DNA from: Meridianimarinicoccus sp044221805
GTDB taxonomy: Bacteria; Pseudomonadota; Alphaproteobacteria; Rhodobacterales; Rhodobacteraceae
DNA: 21,698 nt
Direction: 5' to 3'
Assembly (NCBI GenBank): GCA_044221805.1
Contig: JBGAOK010000061.1
Span: 1 to 21,698, forward strand
Shown here: in pieces, positions 14,153 through 21,041 of the stretch
How positions within the stretch are numbered: position 1 is the stretch's first letter
Layout: every line of letters starts with the position of its first letter
Program-made: the position numbers and the translations under genes
The notes under the pieces: generated by a model
Database searches by the model: none
Seen by the model: the letters and a program-made list of their open reading frames with translations, nothing else
Told to the model about the DNA's origin: nothing

Positions 14153-14764
14153 GTGACCATTCACCTTCATCAAGCCGACTTGCCCGCCGGACTGGACCTT
14201 GGCCCGGTCGTCGCGATCGACTGCGAGACGATGGGCCTGAATCCGCACCGCGACCGGCTTTGCCTTGTCCAGCTGTCGGGCGGGGACGGCAACGCCCACC
14301 TGGTCCAGATCGCCCGAGGCCAGACCGCAGCGCCCAACCTCGCCCGCCTGCTGCGGGATCCCAGCGTACTGAAACTGTTCCATTTTGGCCGCTTCGACAT
14401 CGCCGCGCTGTACCATGCGTTCGGCGCGCTGGCCGCGCCGGTCTACTGCACCAAGATCGCCTCACGGCTGGTCCGAACCTATACCGACCGCCATGGCCTG
14501 AAGGTCCTTGTGCAGGAGATGCTGGGCATCGACATCTCGAAGCACCAGCAGATGAGCGACTGGGGCGCGCCGACGCTGACCCCGGCCCAGACCGAATACG
14601 CCGCCAGCGACGTACTGTATCTGCACGCCCTGCGCGAGAAGTTCGATCTTCTGCTGGCCCGCGAAGGCCGCGCCCGGGTGGCCCAGGCCTGTTTCGACTT
14701 CCTGCCGACCCGGGCGAAACTGGATCTGGCCGGCTGGCCCGAGATCGACATCTTCTCTCACTGA
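14153..14764 (+). CDS. rnd: Ribonuclease D family 3'-5' exonuclease
   Basis: DEDD-type exoribonuclease that trims RNA 3' ends. The 203-residue product is the short alphaproteobacterial form with an exonuclease domain only and no HRDC domains. Visible catalytic segments are VVAIDCETMGL (first D and E), HFGRFDIAAL (second D) and the DEDDy-type end YAASDVLYL with tyrosine and aspartate. I chose GTG 14153, which gives MTIHLHQADLP, the usual start; the open frame extends back to a GTG at 14018, adding 45 Ser/Asn-rich residues that look like non-coding leader and overlap the candidate promoter. Ribosome binding site is weak. kdsD follows after 11 bases, so they are cotranscribed. Confidence 0.92.
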   Translation: MTIHLHQADLPAGLDLGPVVAIDCETMGLNPHRDRLCLVQLSGGDGNAHLVQIARGQTAAPNLARLLRDPSVLKLFHFGRFDIAALYHAFGALAAPVYCTKIASRLVRTYTDRHGLKVLVQEMLGIDISKHQQMSDWGAPTLTPAQTEYAASDVLYLHALREKFDLLLAREGRARVAQACFDFLPTRAKLDLAGWPEIDIFSH

Positions 14765-14775
14765 GGACCTGAACC

Positions 14776-15774
14776 GTGACCTCTGCCCTCGCTCCCGTTG
14801 CCCAGCCGCTCGACCGCGACGCCTTTCTGGATGCCGGCCGGCGCGTGATCGCGATCGAGGCCGAGGCGCTGACGACGCTGGCGGCAACGCTGGACGGATC
14901 CTTCGCCGACGCGGTGGCCCTGCTTCTGGAAGCGAAGGGCCGGGTGATCGTGTCGGGCATGGGCAAGTCGGGGCATATTGCCCGCAAGCTGGCGGCAACG
15001 CTGGCCTCGACCGGCACGCCGGCGCAATTCGTCCACCCGGCCGAAGCCAGCCACGGCGATCTCGGCATGATCACCGAGCAGGACGTGGTGATCATGCTGT
15101 CGAATTCGGGCGAGACGCCGGAGCTGGCCGACATGATCGCCCATACCCGGCGCTTCGGGATTCCCCTGATCGGGGTGGCAAGCCGGCCGGACAGCACGCT
15201 CTTGCGCCAGTCCGACGTGGCGCTGGTGCTGCCCAAGGCCGAGGAAGCCTGCGGCCAGGGCATCGTGCCCACCACATCGACGACGATGACTCTGGCGCTT
15301 TGCGACGCGCTGGCGGTGGCGCTGATGGAACATCGCCGCTTCACGCCGCAGGACTTCCGCCAGTTCCACCCCGGCGGCAAGCTGGGGGCGCAGCTGTCGA
15401 AGGTCGCCGACCTGATGCATGCCGGCGACGAACTGCCGCTGGCCCCGGCCGACGCGCCGATGGGCGATGTCATCGTCACCATGAGCCAGAAAGGCTTCGG
15501 CGTCGTCGGCGTCGAGGATGCCGAGGGCCGGCTGGTGGGCGTGATCACCGATGGCGACCTGCGCCGCAACATGGCCGGGCTGCTGGACCGAAAGGCCGGC
15601 GACGTGATGACGCCGAACCCCAAGACCGTCGCCACCACCGCGCTGGCGCAGGAGGCGGTCAAGCACATGCAGGCGCGCAAGATCACCTGCCTGTTCGCGG
15701 TCGACCCCAAGTCGCCGGAACGGGTGCGCGGCATCATCCACATTCACGACTGCCTGCGCGCCGGAGTGGTCTGA
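14776..15774 (+). CDS. kdsD: Arabinose-5-phosphate isomerase (KdsD/KpsF family)
   Basis: Converts D-ribulose 5-phosphate to D-arabinose 5-phosphate, the first step of Kdo synthesis for lipopolysaccharide. The 332-residue product has an N-terminal SIS sugar-isomerase domain (about 40-180: VIVSGMGKSGHIARKLAATL, PAEASHGDLGMI, LSNSGETPEL) and two CBS domains (about 210-330: VSTMSQKGFGVVGV-like first repeat, then GVITDGDLRRN and DVMTPNPKTV). GTG 14776 is preceded by GAGGA at 14763-14767. It lies 11 bases after rnd and 3 bases before lptC. The location next to lpt genes points to the lipopolysaccharide role rather than a capsule (KpsF) or sugar alcohol (GutQ) role. Confidence 0.93.
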   Translation: MTSALAPVAQPLDRDAFLDAGRRVIAIEAEALTTLAATLDGSFADAVALLLEAKGRVIVSGMGKSGHIARKLAATLASTGTPAQFVHPAEASHGDLGMITEQDVVIMLSNSGETPELADMIAHTRRFGIPLIGVASRPDSTLLRQSDVALVLPKAEEACGQGIVPTTSTTMTLALCDALAVALMEHRRFTPQDFRQFHPGGKLGAQLSKVADLMHAGDELPLAPADAPMGDVIVTMSQKGFGVVGVEDAEGRLVGVITDGDLRRNMAGLLDRKAGDVMTPNPKTVATTALAQEAVKHMQARKITCLFAVDPKSPERVRGIIHIHDCLRAGVV

Positions 15775-15777
15775 TCC

Positions 15778-16380
15778 GTGGCGGGCGCGGGCGGCGGCTA
15801 TACCCGCGCCGTCACGATCGCAAAGGTCGTGCTGCCACTGCTGGCGCTGGCGATCCTGACCGGACTGATCGTCTTGGCCCGCACTGCACCCGAGGGCGAA
15901 CCGCTGCGCTATGTCACCCGCGACGTGGAGGATCTGGCCGACCAGCAGCGTCTGGGCGAAGGCCGCCACGAGGCGGTGACCCGGGAAGGCGCCGAGGTGA
16001 CCATCACCGCCGCCCAGCTTGTCCCCGATGCCCAGCGGCCGCGGGTCACCCATGGCACCGACCTGACCGCCCGGATGGTCACCCGGGAAGGCTTCGTCTA
16101 CGATCTGGATGCCGATACCGGCGTCATCGACGAAATCGCTATGGAATCGCTGCTGACCGGCAACGTCGTCGTCACATCCTCGGACGGCTACACCATGACC
16201 ACGGACCAGATGATGATGCGCACCGACAGGACCTATGCGGAAAGCCGGGCCCCGGTCCATGCCGACGGCCCCCTGGGAACGCTGGACGCGGGCAGGATGC
16301 AGGTCTACGCGGACCCCGACGACGAGACGCGGACCCGAATGGTCTTCACCGGCGGCGTTCGGCTGCTATACATCCCCTGA
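15778..16380 (+). CDS. lptC: LptC, lipopolysaccharide export bitopic membrane protein
   Basis: LptC is anchored in the inner membrane and passes lipopolysaccharide from LptB2FG to LptA in the periplasm. The 200-residue product has one N-terminal helix (about 12-34, VTIAKVVLPLLALAILTGLI) and a periplasmic part rich in short beta-strands (EVTITAAQLVPD, VYDLDADTGVID, NVVVTSSDGYTMTTDQM) typical of the LptC/OstA jellyroll. It starts at GTG 15778, 3 bases after the kdsD stop, with GGAG at 15763-15766 inside kdsD. lptA begins 19 bases later. Family length and context are as expected. Confidence 0.9.
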   Translation: MAGAGGGYTRAVTIAKVVLPLLALAILTGLIVLARTAPEGEPLRYVTRDVEDLADQQRLGEGRHEAVTREGAEVTITAAQLVPDAQRPRVTHGTDLTARMVTREGFVYDLDADTGVIDEIAMESLLTGNVVVTSSDGYTMTTDQMMMRTDRTYAESRAPVHADGPLGTLDAGRMQVYADPDDETRTRMVFTGGVRLLYIP

Positions 16381-16399
16381 GACCGCAGCCGGATCCCCC

Positions 16400-16919
16400 A
16401 TGCGCCATTTCCTGCCCAGATTTCTGACCGCCGCAGTCCTGGCGCTTCCTGTCGCCGCTGTGGCGCAGCAGGCGGCGGCCCCGCAGGCTGCTGGGGCGCA
16501 ACAGGCCGGTGTCCAGCTTGACGGCTTCCGCAACGCCGATCCCAACGCCCCGATCGAGATCACCTCGGACCAGCTCGACCTGTCCCGGGCGGCGGGAACG
16601 GCCCTGTTCACCGGCAACGTGATTGCCATTCAAGGCGAGATGCGCCTCAATGCCCAGTGGGTGCTGGTGGAGTACATGATGCTTCCCGATGGCACCGTCG
16701 GCAGCGAAATCGAGAAGATCACCGCCAAAGGTCCTTCTGGTGACGCCAACGGAAGCGGCCGAAGGCGACGATGGCATCTACTGGCCGCAGACCCGGCAGG
16801 TCCTGATGACCGGGAACGTCCTGCTGACCCAGGGCCCGAACACCGTGGCCGGCGACAAGATGACCGCCGATCTCGGCACCGGCATCGGCAAGGTCGAAGG
16901 CCGGGTGCGCTCGGTGCTG
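16400..16919 (+). pseudogene. lptA: LptA, periplasmic lipopolysaccharide bridge protein, frameshifted
   Basis: LptA forms the beta-jellyroll bridge that carries lipopolysaccharide across the periplasm. From ATG 16400 there is a signal peptide (residues 1-22, cut about AVA-QQ), then PIEITSDQLDLSRAAGTALF and NVIAIQGEMRLNAQWVLVEY, all typical of the family. At about residue 110 (ITAKG, bases 16721-16732) the frame is lost; the family continuation (VLLVTPTEAAEGD, IYWPQTRQVLMTGNVLLTQG, GKVEGRVRSVL) is in the +1 frame from about 16728. The change is equal to one extra base or two missing bases near 16727-16735. Since the remaining sequence on both sides is well preserved, a sequencing or assembly error is the simplest explanation, but a real mutation cannot be excluded. 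No stop codon follows before lptB. Confidence 0.82.
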
Positions 16920-17732
16920 CAGCAGCAGCCGCGGCAGCCGCAGCCGGCCGGGCAGCCTGGCGGAGCCGGCAGCCTTCCGGCGCCGGCGCCGGCGCTTGTC
17001 CAGGGCGATGCCGGCCTGCGCGTGGTCGGGCTGCGCAAGAGCTACCGCAAGCGACCGGTGATCCGCGACGTCTCGCTGGAACTGCACCGGGGCGAGGTGG
17101 TGGCGCTTCTGGGCCCGAACGGGTCGGGCAAGACCACCACCTTCTATGCCATCGCCGGGCTGATCAGCCCGGACGGCGGCAAGGTCCTCCTGGACGGGCG
17201 CGACGTGACGCTGCTGCCGATGTACCGCCGGGCCCGGCTGGGCATCGGTTATCTGCCGCAGGAGGTCAGCATCTTCCGCGGCCTGAGCGTCGAGGACAAC
17301 ATCATGGCGATCCTCGAGATCGCCACCCCGGACCGCACCGTGCGCAGCGAGCGGCTGGAAGAACTGCTGTCCGAATTCTCGATCGAACACTTGCGCCGGG
17401 CGCGCGCCCTGTCCCTGTCGGGGGGCGAGCGTCGCCGGGTCGAGATCGCCCGCTGTCTGGCCGCCAGCCCGCAATACGTCCTGATGGACGAGCCCTTCGC
17501 CGGGGTCGATCCGATCGCCGTGGGCGACATTCGCGCGCTGGTCTCGGAGCTGAAGACCCGCGGCATCGGCGTCTTGATCACCGACCACAACGTCCGCGAG
17601 ACGCTCGAGATCGTCGACCGGGCCTATATCCTCCACGACGGGCAGGTGCTGATGAGCGGCACCACGCAGGATGTGGTGCGCAACGAGAATGTCCGCCGGG
17701 TCTATCTGGGCCAGGGCTTCCGCATCGACTGA
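16914..17732 (+). CDS. lptB: LptB, ATPase of the lipopolysaccharide export transporter (start uncertain)
   Basis: LptB is the cytoplasmic ABC ATPase that powers LptFG extraction of lipopolysaccharide. Family elements from about 17010 to 17732 are Walker A GPNGSGKT (17112-17135), the Q-loop YLPQEVSIFRGLS, signature LSGGERRRVEIARCLAA, Walker B YVLMDEPFAGVDP and the switch histidine in LITDHNVRET. The end (VRRVYLGQGFRID) is normal. The start is the problem: the frame is open back into lptA with no stop and no ATG. In-frame GTG codons are at 16905, 16914 and 17022; 16914 is reported here, and 17022 would cut into the first strand. The Gln/Pro/Gly-rich stretch 16917-16990 looks like a linker. The ATPase identity is certain. 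Confidence 0.88.
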   Translation: MLQQQPRQPQPAGQPGGAGSLPAPAPALVQGDAGLRVVGLRKSYRKRPVIRDVSLELHRGEVVALLGPNGSGKTTTFYAIAGLISPDGGKVLLDGRDVTLLPMYRRARLGIGYLPQEVSIFRGLSVEDNIMAILEIATPDRTVRSERLEELLSEFSIEHLRRARALSLSGGERRRVEIARCLAASPQYVLMDEPFAGVDPIAVGDIRALVSELKTRGIGVLITDHNVRETLEIVDRAYILHDGQVLMSGTTQDVVRNENVRRVYLGQGFRID

Positions 17733-17764
17733 GCGCCGAAGTCGCGCCGGCCGTGCAGCGTCGG

Positions 17765-17793
17765 TTGACTGGCCCGGAATTCTGGCTCCAAAT
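17765..17793 (+). promoter_or_regulatory. Possible promoter in the lptB-hpf gap
   Basis: TTGACT at 17765-17770 is followed after 17 bases by CCAAAT at 17788-17793. The -10 box is poor, and the hpf start is about 180 bases downstream, so the leader would be long. A separate hpf promoter in this gap is expected, but this may not be it. Confidence 0.25.
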
Positions 17794-17863
17794 GACCGAC
17801 ATGCAACGGACCAGGCTCCACCCTGCCAACCCTTCCCCACCATGGCCGGAGCACGCATGCGCA

Positions 17864-17875
17864 CGCCGATCGGCG
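17864..17875. repeat. Perfect 12-bp palindrome in the hpf leader
   Basis: CGCCGATCGGCG is its own reverse complement. It lies about 95 bases before hpf, in a 239-base gap (17733-17971) that has no supportable gene. GC-rich palindromes of this size arise often in such DNA, so an operator role is only a possibility. Confidence 0.3.
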
Positions 17876-17971
17876 GGACGGCCCTGTCGCCAGGAAAGGC
17901 GGCACCCTGACCGACGGCCAGCAGGCCCCGACTTACCCAACTGCCCGAGAGTCTGACGCAGAGGAGGCAAT

Positions 17972-18553
17972 ATGCGTTACCAGATCACCGGAAAACAGAT
18001 CGACATCGGCGAGGCGCTCCAGACCTATGTGAAGGAGCAGCTCAACGACGTGGTCGGCAAGTACGCCCAGCGGCCGACCGATGCGACGATCGTCTTTTCC
18101 AAGACCGGGACGGAGTACGCCTGCGAAACCACCATCCACCTGTCGACCGGCCTGACCGCCCAGGCCAAGTCCCATGGCTTCGACATCTACCCGACCTTTG
18201 CCCTGTGCTGCGAGAAGATGGAAAAGCAGCTGCGCCGCTACAAGCGCCGGCTGAAAGATCACCACCGCGACCGCAGTCAACCGGTTGAAGCCATCGGCGC
18301 TTCCACGTATGTGATCGCAGCGGGCGAGGGGGGGGACGACGACGAGGTCGAACCCGATACCCTGACCCCGGTGATCATCGCCGAGTTGCCGACCAGGATC
18401 CCGTCGATCTCGGTGGGCGAAGCGGTCATGCAGATGGAATTGTCCGAGGCACCCGTGCTGGTGTTTCGCAACGAGGGGACTGACGGCGTCAACGTCGTCT
18501 ACCGTCGGGACGACGGGAATATCGGATGGATCGAGCCGGAAAAGATCACCTGA
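17972..18553 (+). CDS. hpf: Long-form ribosome hibernation promoting factor
   Basis: Long HPF dimerises 70S ribosomes into inactive 100S particles in stationary phase or starvation. The 193-residue product has the N-terminal HPF/YfiA domain (about 1-105: MRYQITGKQIDIGEALQTYV, with the basic KQLRRYKRRLKDHHRD end), an acidic linker (GEGGDDDEVEPD), and the C-terminal dimerisation domain (about 130-193: VIIAELPTR, ISVGEAVMQMELSEAPVLVF and GNIGWIEP). AGGAGG at 17962-17967 precedes ATG 17972. It sits between lptB and ptsN, as in many alphaproteobacteria, and ptsN follows closely. Confidence 0.95.
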   Translation: MRYQITGKQIDIGEALQTYVKEQLNDVVGKYAQRPTDATIVFSKTGTEYACETTIHLSTGLTAQAKSHGFDIYPTFALCCEKMEKQLRRYKRRLKDHHRDRSQPVEAIGASTYVIAAGEGGDDDEVEPDTLTPVIIAELPTRIPSISVGEAVMQMELSEAPVLVFRNEGTDGVNVVYRRDDGNIGWIEPEKIT

Positions 18554-18594
18554 GCAGTCCGCAATCGCGGCAGGACGCGCCGGCGGCGCTGACC

Positions 18595-19053
18595 ATGGCT
18601 TCCCTGCTGAAGCCGGAGGCCGTGAAGGTCGTGAGCAGCGTCGCCAGCAAGAAGCGCCTGATGCGGGACATCTGCGAGGTCGCGGCCAACTGCTACGGGA
18701 TCCCCATGGACCGGGCGATCGACGCCCTGCAGGAACGCGAGAGCATCGGCCCGACCGGGGTCGGCAATGGCGTTGCCCTACCCCATGCCCGGATCACCGA
18801 TCTGGACCAGGTCGTGGGCGTGTTCCTGCGGCTGGAAAAGGCCCTGCCCTTCGAATCGGTGGACCGCCAGCCGGTGGATCTGGTCTTCGCGCTGTTCGCG
18901 CCCGAGGACAACGGCGTGCGCCATCTGAAGGCTCTCGCGCTGGTGGCGCGGGCGATGCGCGACCCCAAGGTGCAGGCCAAGCTGCGCGCCAACGACGATC
19001 CGGCGATCCTCTACACGATCCTGGTCGGACCCGAGGAATCCCAGGCCGCCTGA
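18595..19053 (+). CDS. ptsN: Nitrogen regulatory PTS protein EIIA-Ntr
   Basis: EIIA-Ntr accepts phosphate from NPr at a histidine and regulates nitrogen, potassium and stress functions. The 152-residue product has the phosphorylation site H64 in GVALPHARI, with GPTGVGNG just before it, and VDLVFALFAPEDNG and HLKALALVARAMRD further on, all typical of the family. I chose ATG 18595 because MASLLKPEAV matches the usual N-terminus and length; its ribosome binding site is poor. An in-frame ATG at 18526 inside hpf would add 23 residues and is a real alternative if translation is coupled. A clear hairpin follows the gene. Confidence 0.93.
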   Translation: MASLLKPEAVKVVSSVASKKRLMRDICEVAANCYGIPMDRAIDALQERESIGPTGVGNGVALPHARITDLDQVVGVFLRLEKALPFESVDRQPVDLVFALFAPEDNGVRHLKALALVARAMRDPKVQAKLRANDDPAILYTILVGPEESQAA

Positions 19054-19089
19054 GGTCCGACCGGGCCATATTGCCAAGGCAGAAACGAC

Positions 19090-19120
19090 AGGACGCGAAA
19101 CCCATCGGGTGCCGCGTCCT
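19090..19120 (+). terminator. Hairpin downstream of ptsN, likely terminator
   Basis: AGGACGCG at 19090-19097 pairs exactly with CGCGTCCT at 19113-19120, and an inner CCC/GGG pair continues the stem after a short internal loop. It is followed by TTGCGTT. It lies 36 bases after the ptsN stop and in front of the convergent galU end, and could also serve galU. Confidence 0.65.
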
Positions 19121-19169
19121 TTGCGTTCGGGCGATTCGATCCTGAGCCGGTCAGCCGGCGCGGGAACCC

Positions 19170-20063
19170 TTATTCGGCAGCCTTGCGCGTCCCGAGATAG
19201 CTGTAGAGGAAATCCTGGAACTCTTCGCCCAGATCCTCGCGCAGCAGGCCAAAGGCAACGGTCGCCTGCAGAAAGCCCGCCTTCGAACCGCAATCGAACC
19301 GCTGGCCCCGGAAACGGTAGCCGTGGACGCCGTCGGGACTGTCGACCTGTGCGGCGATGGCGTCCGTCAACTGGATCTCGCCACCGGCGCCGATCCGCTT
19401 GTGGTCGAGGTAGTCGAGAACGGCCGGCGTCAGGATGTAGCGTCCGATCACGGCAAGGTTCGACGGCGCCTCGGCCGCCTTCGGCTTCTCGACCATACCC
19501 TTGGCCGTCACCACTGCGCCGTTGTCCCGGGCGATGTCCAGGACGCCATAGGACGACACCTTGTTGTTCGGCACTTCCATTGCCGCGACCATGCAGCCGC
19601 CGGTTTCCTGATAGGCATCGACCATCTGCTTCAGGCAGGCCACGTCCGACGCGATCACATCGTCGGGCAGCAGGACGGCGAAGGGTTCGTCGCCGATCAG
19701 GCGCTTGGCGCACCAGACGGCGTGACCCAGTCCCAGCGCTTCGCGCTGGCGCACATAGGCGATCGCGCCGCTTGGCATGTCGGTGCGGCGCAGCTGGGCG
19801 AGAAGGTCTTCCTTGCCCTTGCGCTGCAAGGCATCCTCGAGCTGCGGCGAGGCGTCGAAATAGTCTTCCAGCGCCGACTTGCCGCGCGAAGTGACGAAGA
19901 TGAATTCCTCGATCCCAGCGGCGCGGGCCTCGTCGATGGCGTACTGGACCAAGGGCTGGTCCACCAATGTCATGATCTCTTTCGGGATCGACTTCGTTGC
20001 GGGAAGAAACCGCGTTCCCATCCCCGCAACGGGAAATACAGCCTTAGTGACTTTCCGGTTCAT
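19170..20063 (-). CDS. galU: UTP-glucose-1-phosphate uridylyltransferase
   Basis: Makes UDP-glucose from UTP and glucose 1-phosphate for lipopolysaccharide, exopolysaccharide and glucan synthesis. The 297-residue product has the nucleotide-binding opening GMGTRFLPATKSIPKE (14 onward), the metal site LLPDDV (D134, D135), VEKP (191-194), GGEIQLTDA (227-235) and FDCGSK (257-261), and has the usual bacterial GalU length. I chose ATG 20063 (MNRKVTKAVFPVAG), matching the family; a GGAG lies about 11 bases upstream on the minus strand. The GTG four codons earlier is a weaker alternative. It is downstream of kdsB on the same strand but separated by 163 bases. Confidence 0.95.
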   Translation of the reverse strand: MNRKVTKAVFPVAGMGTRFLPATKSIPKEIMTLVDQPLVQYAIDEARAAGIEEFIFVTSRGKSALEDYFDASPQLEDALQRKGKEDLLAQLRRTDMPSGAIAYVRQREALGLGHAVWCAKRLIGDEPFAVLLPDDVIASDVACLKQMVDAYQETGGCMVAAMEVPNNKVSSYGVLDIARDNGAVVTAKGMVEKPKAAEAPSNLAVIGRYILTPAVLDYLDHKRIGAGGEIQLTDAIAAQVDSPDGVHGYRFRGQRFDCGSKAGFLQATVAFGLLREDLGEEFQDFLYSYLGTRKAAE

Positions 20064-20139
20064 CCTAGCACCCACTCCAACCGTGCGCCCCCGGCCTGAC
20101 GGCACAGAAGGCCCTTTTGGCCATCCCGCCGAACCAGAT

Positions 20140-20155
20140 TGTCGGCGCCCCGACA
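20140..20155. repeat. Short hairpin in the kdsB-galU gap
   Basis: TGTCGG at 20140-20145 and CCGACA at 20150-20155 are exact reverse complements around a 4-base loop. It lies 77 bases upstream of the galU start, in the 163-base gap that holds no gene. It could be a terminator for kdsB or part of the galU leader. Confidence 0.35.
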
Positions 20156-20191
20156 GTTACCCTAACTCCACCACCTTACAGGTCGTCTGAC

Positions 20192-20212
20192 GGACCCGCA
20201 ATCGGCGGGACC
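20192..20212 (-). terminator. Hairpin downstream of kdsB
   Basis: CCCGC at 20195-20199 pairs with GCGGG at 20205-20209 around a 5-base loop, and GG at 20192-20193 pairs with CC at 20211-20212 after one mismatch. It lies 15 bases past the kdsB stop on the minus strand. No T-run is present, so the terminator call is weak. Confidence 0.4.
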
Positions 20213-20226
20213 TGACCTGAAGCACG

Positions 20227-21032
20227 TCATACGATATTGAGTCGCTCCAAACTGGACTCAATCCTTGGAACGTCCTCCGGATTGTTCAGTTCCCAGAAAT
20301 GCCGTCCTCTTGCCTCGACCNNNNNNNNNNNNNNNNNNNNNNNNNNNNNNNGAGAAACCGCAATTGCTCCAAGCCTTCCAACTGTTCCAGTGGACCTTGC
20401 GACAGTCCGCCATATACGGCAAGTGCCGCCGGCCGATAGGCATAGACACCCACATGGTGAAACACCGGCGTAGGCGCGTCGTCGGCATAATCCCGCCCGG
20501 TGTAGGGAATCACTTCCTTCGAGAAGTACAGCCCCCGCCCGCCAGCGCCGAACACCGCCGTCGTGCCGCCGACCCGCCCGGCACGGCGATCCTCGCGGAA
20601 TGCCGACAGGGTGCGGCCGTCGCAGCGCAGCACCGGCGTCGCCACCCCGGCTTGCGGAGTCGCGCGCAGCGCAGCCACCAGATCCTCGACGAACCAGGGC
20701 GGGGTCAGCGGCGCATCACCCTGCAGGTTCACGACGATCTCGGGCTGCGGGCCGTCCAGCCGCGCCAGCGCGTCTGCGCAGCGCTCGGTGCCGTTGGCGC
20801 AGTCGACCGAGGTCATCACCACCTCGGCGCCGAACCGCGCGCATTCTGCCGCGATCCGGTCGTCATCGGTGGCCACCACCAGCCGGTCGACGCCCCGCAC
20901 CGACCTGCCGGCCAACCAAGTCCATTCGATCAGCGTCCGCGCCACGCCGTCCGCCCCCTTCAGGGGCACCAGCGGCTTCCCGGGATAGCGGGTCGAGGCA
21001 TAGCGCGCCGGGATGACGACAAGGACGGACAC
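20227..21032 (-). CDS. kdsB: CMP-Kdo synthetase (3-deoxy-manno-octulosonate cytidylyltransferase), with an internal N gap
   Basis: Activates Kdo as CMP-Kdo for attachment to lipid A. The start is GTG 21032, giving MSVLVVIPARYASTRYPGKP, the standard nucleotide-binding opening; VVNLQGDAPL and HHVGVYAYR are further family segments. After LEQLEGLEQLRFL the sequence runs into 31 N (20321-20351). On the far side the family ending appears as VEARGRHFWELNNPEDVPRIE and the gene stops at TGA, 20229-20227. The two sides are in different frames at the given N length. A gap of 32 N (or 29) would join them and restore a protein of about 268 residues, the expected length, so the gene is very probably intact. 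It is 9 bases downstream of cysQ and probably cotranscribed with it. Confidence 0.93.
20321..20351. other. Assembly gap (31 N)
   Basis: A run of 31 unknown bases lies inside kdsB. To keep the reading frame on either side, the true length should be 29 or 32 (or differ from these by multiples of 3). The family sequence between LEQLRFL and VEARGR usually has about 10 or 11 residues, in line with that. Confidence 0.98.
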
Positions 21033-21041
21033 GGGCAGGTC

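Noticed and set aside
14043..16260. Overlapping minus-strand frames opposite rnd, kdsD and lptC
   Set aside because: They mirror strong plus-strand genes and show no family resemblance.
17771..17787. Possible sigma54 promoter (TGGCCCGGAATTCTGGC)
   Set aside because: The -12 element lacks the TTGC core and the spacing does not fit the -24/-12 pattern.
16235..17956. 573-codon frame covering lptA and continuing through lptB and beyond
   Set aside because: Only its lptA part (16400 to about 16732) is real; after the frameshift it is an out-of-frame shadow of lptA and lptB.
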